This document shows positions 57,053-64,000 of a stretch of DNA of 64,000 nucleotides, piece after piece; position 1 is the first letter of the stretch; each line of letters opens with the position of its first letter. The position numbers were made by a program, and so were the translations under genes. Under the pieces are notes generated by a model. It saw nothing but the letters and a program-made list of their open reading frames with translations. It did no database searches and had not been told where the DNA came from. The stretch comes from UMGS1649 sp045604405 (GTDB taxonomy: Bacteria > Bacillota > Clostridia > TANB77 > CAG-465), in the NCBI GenBank assembly GCA_045604405.1, contig JAZUNZ010000031.1, forward strand, positions 1 to 64,000, written 5' to 3'.

Positions 57053-57092
57053 TGGGTGCAGGTGGTAGAAAGTGGAGAAAAGTGGAGGAGGT
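57053..57092 (+). promoter_or_regulatory. MraZ operator: four TGG repeats at a 10-bp period
   Basis: TGGG at 57053, TGGT at 57063, TGGA at 57073 and TGGA at 57083, each 10 bases apart. MraZ is known to bind such direct repeats upstream of its own gene. The last repeat runs into the ribosome binding site, so autorepression is expected. Confidence 0.85.
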
Positions 57093-57100
57093 GTTGAAAC

Positions 57101-57532
57101 TTGTTATTAGGAGAGTATAACCACACAATTGATGAGAAGTCTAGAGTTATAGTACCAAGTAAATTTAGAGATGATCTTGGTAGTACTTTCGTTGTAACTA
57201 AAGGTTTTGACAAATGCTTATTCGCTTTTTCAATAACAGAATGGCAAAATTTCGAAGCGCAACTTAAATCATTACCACTTTCAAACGAAAATGCAAGAAA
57301 ATATGTAAGATATTTTATGGCTGGAGCTACTGAGTGTCAAGTAGACAAACAAGGTAGAGTGTTAATACCAGCAAACCTAAAAGAACATGCAGGTCTTAAA
57401 AAGGATGTTGTTATAACAGGTGTATCGACTAGAGCGGAAATTTGGGACAAAGACACATGGACTGCTTATACTAGCGGGGACAACATTGACCTTGATGAAA
57501 TTGCTAGTCACATGTCAGAGTTTGGCATATGA
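57101..57532 (+). CDS. mraZ: transcriptional regulator MraZ
   Basis: AbrB-like DNA-binding protein that forms rings and represses its own dcw operon. 143 residues, TTG start with GGAGGAGGTG 7 bases before. Two swapped-hairpin motifs: GEYNHTIDEKSRVIVPSKFR with KGFDKCLFAFSITEW, and GATECQVDKQGRVLIPANLK with VVITGVSTRAEIWDKDTW. Both DxK-GR motifs are intact. Confidence 0.96.
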   Translation: MLLGEYNHTIDEKSRVIVPSKFRDDLGSTFVVTKGFDKCLFAFSITEWQNFEAQLKSLPLSNENARKYVRYFMAGATECQVDKQGRVLIPANLKEHAGLKKDVVITGVSTRAEIWDKDTWTAYTSGDNIDLDEIASHMSEFGI

Positions 57533-57560
57533 TATAGATTAAACTAAAGATAAAAATTAA

Positions 57561-57720
57561 TATACAAAAGAAAAAACAAATAAAAACAAAGGATAAAAAA
57601 TTAAAGAACAAAAGATTTAAAAAGAGAAAACTACTTACTCATACTTATGATAAGATTTACATTATTTACAAAAGATAAAAGATTAAATAAACAAAAGATA
57701 AAATTTTAATAAACAAAAGA
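57561..57720 (+). repeat. A-rich direct repeats between mraZ and rsmH
   Basis: ACAAAAGA occurs at 57608, 57668, 57691 and 57713, the last three 23 and 22 bases apart, embedded in very A-rich sequence (related copies near 57563 and 57585). No gene and no clear promoter in the 221-base gap. Confidence 0.6.
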
Positions 57721-57753
57721 TAGCTATATTTTTATTACAGGAGAAAGATAATT

Positions 57754-58686
57754 GTGGAGTTTAATCATGTACCAGTATTACTAGAGGATTGTATTGAATG
57801 TCTGAACATAAAAGAGGGTGGAGTCTATGTAGATGGTACCCTTGGCGGTGGCGGGCATTCTTCGTGCGTTTTAAAAAGACTAAACAACACAGGCAGACTT
57901 ATAGGAATAGACAGAGACAGTGAGGCGTTAGCCCACACAAGTAAAAGATTACAAGAATATTCTAATGTTACATATGTAAAAGATAAACATGAGAATATTA
58001 AAAATATATTGTTGCAACTTGGAATAGACAAGGTGGATGGAATACTACTAGACTTAGGAGTGTCTTCATACCAACTAGATGAACCGTCTAGGGGATTTAG
58101 CTATATGCATGACGCACCTCTAGATATGAGAATGAATAAGGATCAAGATTTTACAGCATATGACATAGTAAATAAATATTCTGAAGAACGTTTGGCAGAA
58201 ATATTTTTTACATATGGTGAAGAAAAATATTCAAAATCTATTGCAAGAAGAATAGTAGAAACTAGAAAAACAAAAGAGATTAATACAACTTTTGAACTAG
58301 TAGATATAATTAAATCTGCAATACCCAAAAAAGCAAGAAACGAAAAACAGCATCCGGCAAAGAGAGTTTTCCAGGCTATACGTATAGAAGTTAATGGAGA
58401 ACTTGTGGATTTAGAAAATGCCTTAAAAGATGCAGTGATGAGTTTAAATACACATGGAAGATTACTTGTTATAACATTCCATTCATTAGAAGATAGAATA
58501 GTTAAAAAGACGTTTGAAAATCTTCAAGGGAAGTGTACTTGCCCACCAGATTTTCCAAAATGCATTTGTGGATTTGAATCAGTAGGTAAGATAATAACGA
58601 AAAAGCCAATTATAGCAGACGAAGAAGAATTAGAAATCAACCCAAGGTCTAGAAGTGCTAAGCTAAGGGTATTTGAAAGAAGATAA
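57754..58686 (+). CDS. rsmH: 16S rRNA (cytosine-1402-N4)-methyltransferase RsmH
   Basis: Methylates C1402 in the ribosomal P site using SAM. 310 residues, GTG start after AGGAGAAAG. FNHVPVLLEDCIECLNIKEG, VDGTLGGGGHSSCVLK (SAM site), GIDRDSEAL, GILLDLGVSSYQLDEPSRGF, SYMHDAPLDMRMN, and PAKRVFQAIRIEVNGELVDL are MraW hallmarks. Ends with NPRSRSAKLRVFERR. Second gene of the dcw cluster. Confidence 0.97.
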   Translation: MEFNHVPVLLEDCIECLNIKEGGVYVDGTLGGGGHSSCVLKRLNNTGRLIGIDRDSEALAHTSKRLQEYSNVTYVKDKHENIKNILLQLGIDKVDGILLDLGVSSYQLDEPSRGFSYMHDAPLDMRMNKDQDFTAYDIVNKYSEERLAEIFFTYGEEKYSKSIARRIVETRKTKEINTTFELVDIIKSAIPKKARNEKQHPAKRVFQAIRIEVNGELVDLENALKDAVMSLNTHGRLLVITFHSLEDRIVKKTFENLQGKCTCPPDFPKCICGFESVGKIITKKPIIADEEELEINPRSRSAKLRVFERR

Positions 58687-58727
58687 TAAACATATAATAA
58701 ATTAACAAAAGAAGTGAGGTGAATTTA

Positions 58728-59222
58728 GTGATAGCGGATAGAGCATATGCATATGATTTAAGTGTACCGGAAATAGCACCAGATTATATGCCTAACAAAA
58801 AAGACTTTAAAATAATTAAAGCCCCTAAGAAGGTGCAAAGTACAAATAACGTTAAAAAGCCAAAGACACAACCTAAGTCAAAGTTATCACTAATTTTATC
58901 TGTTGTTGCATTATTTACTATGGCTATAGTTATAAGTTATAGATACAATGTAATAAGCGAAAAGAACTTGGAGGTTCAGAGACTTAAAATGGATCAGGTT
59001 ACAGCTAATTCTGAACTAGCTACTACAGAGGTTTGGGCTGAAAGAATAATAGATAAAGATACAATTGAGTCGTATGCAAAACAACAGTTAGGAATGCAAA
59101 AACCTGAAAAAAGTCAAATCGTATATATAAATTCTAATTACGAAACAAAAGTAGAAGAGGTTAATACAAAAAACATTTTCGAAAAGGGATTAGAACAACT
59201 TAAAAAATTAATAGGAATGTAA
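58728..59222 (+). CDS. ftsL: FtsL-like cell division protein
   Basis: 164 residues with a bitopic layout: a ~50-residue basic cytoplasmic part, one transmembrane helix (~52-73, LSLILSVVALFTMAIVISYR), a short coiled coil (VISEKNLEVQRLKMDQVTAN) and a tail with the FtsL/DivIC-type IESYAKQQLGMQKPEKSQIV. Sequence conservation in this family is low and the call rests on layout and position between rsmH and the PBP. GTG 58728 is preferred because GTGAGGTGA lies just ahead; GTG 58719 overlaps it. Confidence 0.85.
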   Translation: MIADRAYAYDLSVPEIAPDYMPNKKDFKIIKAPKKVQSTNNVKKPKTQPKSKLSLILSVVALFTMAIVISYRYNVISEKNLEVQRLKMDQVTANSELATTEVWAERIIDKDTIESYAKQQLGMQKPEKSQIVYINSNYETKVEEVNTKNIFEKGLEQLKKLIGM

Positions 59223-59298
59223 TAATCATAAAGATAGCTAATGTTGTTAAAATGAGTAGCTTAATTTATGATTGTTTTTTTAGAGGAGGGAGAATTTT

Positions 59299-61479
59299 TT
59301 GGCATTTGCTACAGTAAAGAATAAAAAAAGAGTAACATGGATGCTTATATTAGCACTCGTGGGCTTTTTTGCGTTAATAGCCAGACTCTTTTATGTTCAA
59401 ATAGTAAAGGGAAGTTACTACAAAGAAAAAGCATATACGCAACAAACTAAAGATAGAACTGTTGATGCAAGTAGGGGCACAATATATGATTGTAATGAAA
59501 ACAAACTAGCGCTTAGTGTATCTACTAACACTTTATCTGTAGCACCAACTAATATAGACGATGAGGAAAAAGAAAAAATCGCCAAAGATATAAGTGAAAT
59601 AATAGAAGAAGAATATGATGACATTCTTGCAAAATTAAACAAAACGGTAGCTCTTGTTACAATAAAGACTAATATTGGAGAAGAAATGGCAACAAAACTC
59701 TTGAGTTATATATTAGAAAATGATTTAAAGGGAATATATGTAGATGAATCAACAAACAGAATTTACCCATATAATTCACTTTTATCTCATGTTTTAGGAT
59801 TTACTGGAACAGACGATCAAGGATTATATGGACTAGAGTCATACTATGAAGATGAACTTGCTGGTATTGACGGTAGGATTATAGGTAGCATAGATGGTGG
59901 CGGAAATGAGACTCCATATGAGGATGAAGAATATGTAGCGCCACAAAACGGTAATAGCTTAGTGCTTACTGTAGATGCTACGATTCAATCTATAGTTGAG
60001 AAAAATTTAGAAAAAGCAGTAAAAGAGAATGTGGCAGACAAGGGTGTATGTATTGTCATGAGACCATCTACTGGTGAGGTGCTTGCAATGGCAACATATC
60101 CAGATTTTGATCCAAACCTGCCATTTGAAATAAATAATGAAGAACTTAAAGTTAAATGGGATACATTATCTTCAAAAGAAAAGAACAACGCGCTTTTAGA
60201 GATGTGGAGAAACACCGCAATCTCTGATGCATTTGAGCCGGGCTCAACATTTAAAGTTTTAACAGCATCGGCAGCACTAGAAGAAAATATAACAGATATA
60301 GATACGGCTGGGACATTTAACTGTAATGGATATTTAAGCATTGCTGGTTGGAAAATTAGATGTTGGAGATATCCAAGAACACATGGTGCGCAAAGTCTTC
60401 GCCAAGCCATTATGAATTCATGTAACCCATCATTTATGCAAGCGGGATTAAAACTTGGAATTGATACATATACTGAATACTTAAAAGCATATAATTTATA
60501 TGACACAACTGGAATTGATTTGCCAGGTGAGACAACTGGAATAATACACAATCCAGAAACGATGACAGAACTAGATTTAGCTACTACGTCATTCGGTCAG
60601 ACAGTATCCATTACTGCACTTCAATCTGCTGTAATGTATTCTGCAATAGCTAACGGTGGAAAAATAATGCAACCTTATGTTGTAAAAGAGATAAGATCTG
60701 AAAGTGGTGCATTAATCTCTGAAACTACACCTATAGTAAAAAAACAAGTAATTTCTGAGGAGACCGCAACAAAAATTTTATCTGCACTTTATGATACAGT
60801 AGATAAAGGAACAGGTAAAGCGGCAAAGGTTAGTGGATACACCGTTGCCGGAAAAACAGGAACAGCTGAAGAGGGTAGAGGAAGCGATGGATGGTATATG
60901 GCATCATTTGCAGGAATTGCACCAGTAAATGATCCAGAACTTGTAGTTATATTTAATATATATGATCCAAAAGGGCCTCAAGGACACCAAGGAGGTACAA
61001 TATGTGCACCTGTCGTAGGTAACATTATGGATGAAGCGTTAAGATACATGGATGTAAATCCAAGTTATACAGTAGAAGAAACTACTACTATGGAAACGAT
61101 TGTTACAGATGTAACAGGCAAAACATATGCAGAGGCAAAGAAGATATTTACAGAAGCAGGCTTTAAAATTGCAAGTGATAATACAATAAAAGACGACGAG
61201 ATAATTCTAGAACAAATACCTAAAGCTGGTGCAAGTTTAATTGAAGGGGCGACTATTAGAGTATACACAGACACGACTAGTCAAAAACAAACTACAACAG
61301 TGCCAGATGTAAGGTCTTATAGCGAATCTAAAGCTATCTCTAAACTCAAATCTGCAGGATTAAATATACGTATTATAGGAAAAGGAAACGCTATAATACA
61401 AGACCCTAGTCCGGCGGAAGTAGTAACTAAAGGTTCGATAGTAACGGTTAAGTTTGTAGATACTACAGATATTCACTAG
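59299..61479 (+). CDS. class B penicillin-binding protein with two PASTA domains (FtsI/SpoVD type)
   Basis: Cross-links septal or spore-cortex peptidoglycan. 726 residues, TTG start after GAGGAGGG. Transmembrane helix ~12-34, dimerisation domain with RTVDASRGTIYDCNENKLAL, transpeptidase with SxxK at Ser316 (EPGSTFK), SCN at 374-376 and KTG at 519-521 (GKTGTAEEG). Two PASTA domains (~596-660, VTGKTYAEAKKIFTEAGFKI; ~662-724, VPDVRSYSESKAISKLKSAG). Position suggests the division or SpoVD enzyme; sequence alone does not decide which. Confidence 0.93.
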   Translation: MAFATVKNKKRVTWMLILALVGFFALIARLFYVQIVKGSYYKEKAYTQQTKDRTVDASRGTIYDCNENKLALSVSTNTLSVAPTNIDDEEKEKIAKDISEIIEEEYDDILAKLNKTVALVTIKTNIGEEMATKLLSYILENDLKGIYVDESTNRIYPYNSLLSHVLGFTGTDDQGLYGLESYYEDELAGIDGRIIGSIDGGGNETPYEDEEYVAPQNGNSLVLTVDATIQSIVEKNLEKAVKENVADKGVCIVMRPSTGEVLAMATYPDFDPNLPFEINNEELKVKWDTLSSKEKNNALLEMWRNTAISDAFEPGSTFKVLTASAALEENITDIDTAGTFNCNGYLSIAGWKIRCWRYPRTHGAQSLRQAIMNSCNPSFMQAGLKLGIDTYTEYLKAYNLYDTTGIDLPGETTGIIHNPETMTELDLATTSFGQTVSITALQSAVMYSAIANGGKIMQPYVVKEIRSESGALISETTPIVKKQVISEETATKILSALYDTVDKGTGKAAKVSGYTVAGKTGTAEEGRGSDGWYMASFAGIAPVNDPELVVIFNIYDPKGPQGHQGGTICAPVVGNIMDEALRYMDVNPSYTVEETTTMETIVTDVTGKTYAEAKKIFTEAGFKIASDNTIKDDEIILEQIPKAGASLIEGATIRVYTDTTSQKQTTTVPDVRSYSESKAISKLKSAGLNIRIIGKGNAIIQDPSPAEVVTKGSIVTVKFVDTTDIH

Positions 61480-61503
61480 GTGCTATTAATTTATATAAAG
61501 ATG

Positions 61504-61512
61504 TGGTATAAT
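61504..61512 (+). promoter_or_regulatory. extended -10 promoter before murE
   Basis: TGgTATAAT (61504-61512), 27 bases before the murE ATG, without a good -35. It may boost murE-mraY within the dcw operon. Confidence 0.5.
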
Positions 61513-61538
61513 TACTACACATATTGGAGGGATATAAT

Positions 61539-63017
61539 ATGTTATTACAATATCTAGTAGAAGGAATAGAATGTAAAACTAAAGGATGTCTAAATATTGA
61601 AATAAATAAAATAGAATATGATTCTAAAAAAATAGAAAAAGGAGACCTATTTGTAGCAATAAAAGGCTACAAAGAAGATGGGCATGAATATATTGCAGAA
61701 GCCGTAGAAAATGGTGCGGCAGCAGTAATAATAAATCAAGATGAAGAAGCTAAAGCAGAAATGTTAGAAGGTGTAACTGTAGTTATGACAACAAATACTA
61801 GAGTGACACTAGCAGAGATTTCAGCTAGATATTATGATTATCCGGCATCAAAATTAAGAATTATTGGTGTGACAGGAACTAAAGGCAAAACAACAACAGC
61901 ATATATGATAAGAGACATAATGCTAGCAAGTGGCAAAAAAATTGGCATGATTGGGACTATATATAATACATATGCAGATAAAAAGATAGAATCCTATAGA
62001 ACATCGCCAGAATCTTTAGAATTGCATAAATTACTAAAAGATATGGTGGATTCTGGAATAGAATATGTTGTTATGGAAGTTTCTTCACATGCGCTAGAGC
62101 TTTTCAGAGTACATGGAATAAAGTTTGAAATAGGAGTATTTACAAATCTTGCTCGTGAGCATTTAGATTTCCACTCAGATATGGATAGTTACTTAAATGC
62201 TAAAGCAAAATTATTTGACCAATCTATATTTGGTGTAATAAATGCTGATGACATTTATACGCCAAAACTTATTAAGAAGGTTAAATGTAAATATGTAAGA
62301 TATGGCTTAGATAATGAGGCAAATATATCTGCTACAGATATACGCATAAATAATAATTATGTGGATTTTAAAATGTATATAAACAAACAACTTCAAACAA
62401 TAACAGTACCAATACCAGGTAAATACACTGTATATAATGCTATTGCAGCGGTGGCAGTAACTAGTATGCTAGGGGCACAAATGGAGGATGTGCTAAAGGG
62501 CTTGGCTCAAGTTAAAGTGCCAGGAAGAAGTGAAATAGTAGATATAGGAAAAAGCTTTGCCGTTTTAATAGACTATGCTCACAATCCTTCTAGCCTAGAA
62601 GCAATTCTTATGAATACAAAAAAATATGTAAAAGGTAGAGTTATTTTAGTATTCGGCTGCGGTGGAAATAGAGACACAACAAAACGAGCTAAAATGGGTG
62701 AAATAGCAGGAAAATATGCAGACTTTACAGTAATTACAACAGATAATCCAAGAGACGAAAAACCATCTAGTATCGCAAAAGATATAGAGCAAGGAATAAA
62801 TACTACTAACGGATTATACAAGGTTATAGAAAATAGAAAAGAAGCAATTGAATTTGCAATGCGTATTGCATGGAAGAATGATACAGTTATTTTAGCTGGC
62901 AAGGGACATGAAACCTATCAAGAGCTAGCAAAAGGTAGAAAGATACATTTAGACGAAAGAGAAATAGTAAAAAAAGCGGCAGAAAAAATGCCGGGTAAAG
63001 ATGAAATAAAGTATTAG
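61539..63017 (+). CDS. murE: UDP-MurNAc-tripeptide synthetase MurE (meso-DAP type)
   Basis: Adds the third residue to the peptidoglycan stem peptide. 492 residues: N-terminal uridine-binding domain (DSKKIEKGDLFVAIKGYKED), Mur ATPase domain with GVTGTKGKTTTAYMIRDIML and YRTSPESLELHKLL, and C-terminal domain with DYAHNPSSLEAIL, FGCGGNRDTTKRAKMGEIAG and DNPR at 402-405. DNPR is typical of meso-diaminopimelate-adding enzymes. ATG 61539 has GGAGGG upstream; TTG 61524 would include that site in the coding region. Confidence 0.96.
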   Translation: MLLQYLVEGIECKTKGCLNIEINKIEYDSKKIEKGDLFVAIKGYKEDGHEYIAEAVENGAAAVIINQDEEAKAEMLEGVTVVMTTNTRVTLAEISARYYDYPASKLRIIGVTGTKGKTTTAYMIRDIMLASGKKIGMIGTIYNTYADKKIESYRTSPESLELHKLLKDMVDSGIEYVVMEVSSHALELFRVHGIKFEIGVFTNLAREHLDFHSDMDSYLNAKAKLFDQSIFGVINADDIYTPKLIKKVKCKYVRYGLDNEANISATDIRINNNYVDFKMYINKQLQTITVPIPGKYTVYNAIAAVAVTSMLGAQMEDVLKGLAQVKVPGRSEIVDIGKSFAVLIDYAHNPSSLEAILMNTKKYVKGRVILVFGCGGNRDTTKRAKMGEIAGKYADFTVITTDNPRDEKPSSIAKDIEQGINTTNGLYKVIENRKEAIEFAMRIAWKNDTVILAGKGHETYQELAKGRKIHLDEREIVKKAAEKMPGKDEIKY

Positions 63018-63030
63018 AAAGAGGAATATT

Positions 63031-63984
63031 ATGAATATACAAATGCTTGTAGGGGTAATATCTTTTATAATCACAGTAATCTTAAGTTTGTGTATAATAC
63101 CATATTTAAAAAAGCTTAAGGTAGGTCAAGTGGTAAGAACAGATGGCCCTGAATCACATTTAAAAAAACAAGGAACACCGACTATGGGTGGAATAATGAT
63201 GCTTATTGCGATACTTTTAGTACTTGCAGTGTTTGCATTTAAGTACCCAGTATTAATACTTGCAATTGTATTAATAGCTGGATTTGGTATAGTTGGGTTT
63301 ATAGACGATAGAAAAAAATTAGTAGAACATAGCAGCGATGGAATAAGTGCAAAAATGAAAATGATATTACTGTTTGTGTTTTCAGCTATATTTTTAGTGG
63401 TATACCTTACAGTTTTTGACCTAGGCACTGAGCTAATAATTCCATTTTTAAACACGCCATTTGAATTAAGCGTAGGAGTATTTGTTTTGTTTACAATGGT
63501 TGTGCTACTAGGCACAAGTAACGCAGTAAATTTAACAGATGGCTTAGACGGATTGTGCTCTGGAGTTGTTGCAATAGTTATGACATTCTTTACAATCGTA
63601 GCTATTAAAAATGGAGATACTCCGATGATAGTTTTAGGTGCCTCAACGGTAGGAGCAACTTTAGGATTTCTAATCTTTAATGTAAAACCTGCAAAGGTAT
63701 TTATGGGAGATACAGGCTCTCTTGCATTAGGTGCAGCTATTGCATCCATTGCAATTATTATGAAGATGCCAATATATCTTTTAATAGTGGCGCTTATACC
63801 TGTTGTTGAAACATTGTCTGTTGCAATGCAGGTAATATATTTTAAACTGTCAAAAGGAAAAAGATTATTTAAAATGGCACCACTTCATCATCATTTAGAA
63901 TTATCTGGAATGAAGGAAACAGGAGTTGTTGTACTATTTTGGGTGATTACAGCAATATTAGCGGTATTAGCATATTTTATATAA
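63031..63984 (+). CDS. mraY: phospho-MurNAc-pentapeptide transferase MraY
   Basis: Makes lipid I at the inner membrane face from UDP-MurNAc-pentapeptide and undecaprenyl phosphate. 317 residues, about ten membrane helices. Motifs: GTPTMGGIMML near the start, FIDDRKK, NLTDGLDGLCSGVVAI, VFMGDTGSLALG, and PLHHHLELSGMKE, matching the Asp and His catalytic residues. It follows murE by 13 bases; murF, often between them, is absent. Confidence 0.97.
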   Translation: MNIQMLVGVISFIITVILSLCIIPYLKKLKVGQVVRTDGPESHLKKQGTPTMGGIMMLIAILLVLAVFAFKYPVLILAIVLIAGFGIVGFIDDRKKLVEHSSDGISAKMKMILLFVFSAIFLVVYLTVFDLGTELIIPFLNTPFELSVGVFVLFTMVVLLGTSNAVNLTDGLDGLCSGVVAIVMTFFTIVAIKNGDTPMIVLGASTVGATLGFLIFNVKPAKVFMGDTGSLALGAAIASIAIIMKMPIYLLIVALIPVVETLSVAMQVIYFKLSKGKRLFKMAPLHHHLELSGMKETGVVVLFWVITAILAVLAYFI

Positions 63985-64000
63985 ATATAATTAAATAGTT

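Overview
This window is strongly AT-rich chromosomal DNA from a low-GC, Gram-positive, endospore-forming bacterium of the Clostridia type. The evidence is a germination protease (gpr), a collagen-like spore-surface type protein, a DAP-type murE in a dcw cluster, hrcA-grpE-dnaK-dnaJ under CIRCE control, a glmS ribozyme, AGGAGG ribosome binding sites and many short intrinsic terminators. Sequence alone does not fix genus or species. An uncultured gut-type clostridium would fit the dockerin protein and the pilin-like surface proteins.

Layout. 1-8500: the tail of a CarD-type regulator, tRNA-Thr(CGT), three glycosyltransferases, a secreted glucosaminidase-like protein with Ig-like repeats and a C-terminal dockerin, a membrane-anchored cadherin-like partner, and a frameshifted serine acetyltransferase whose start codon lies inside a terminator hairpin. 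8500-15600: an O-antigen-ligase-like membrane protein, then the heat-shock operon and rsmE. 15600-19350: a membrane-anchored solute-binding protein, tRNA-Arg(TCT), a small codon-atypical membrane protein, and an SPFH/NfeD pair on the minus strand. 19400-23800: a surface cassette of a GH18-like protein without its catalytic Glu, a small pilin-like protein, and a large pilin-like protein ending in a formylglycine-generating-enzyme/C-type-lectin fold. The last ~150 bp of that gene are GC-rich and adenine-poor, the signature of the variable region of a diversity-generating retroelement (DGR). 24000-36000: rpsO, a Ca2+-type P-ATPase, YgjV, rhodanese plus thioredoxin, an unrecognised triple-repeat protein, a codon-atypical WG-repeat protein, an unknown gene and smc. 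36000-45400: trmFO-holA, gpr with a second, broken copy of its 3' end behind a Nudix gene, a bactofilin-like membrane protein, a TPR glycosyltransferase, and Cys-rich and collagen-like probable spore-surface proteins. 45400-52300: rimP-nusA-rnpM-infB-rbfA-nrnA-truB. 52300-56900: galE, the glmS ribozyme with glmS, and an M23 peptidase. 57000-64000: mraZ-rsmH-ftsL-pbp-murE-mraY with a well-formed MraZ operator.

Much of the window serves the cell envelope: GlmS, GalE, MurE, MraY, the PBP, the glucosaminidase and M23 hydrolases, and several glycosyltransferases. The most unusual element is the DGR-type variable domain displayed on a pilin-like anchor. No reverse transcriptase and no template repeat are present in the window, so if it is active it must be served by one elsewhere in the genome.
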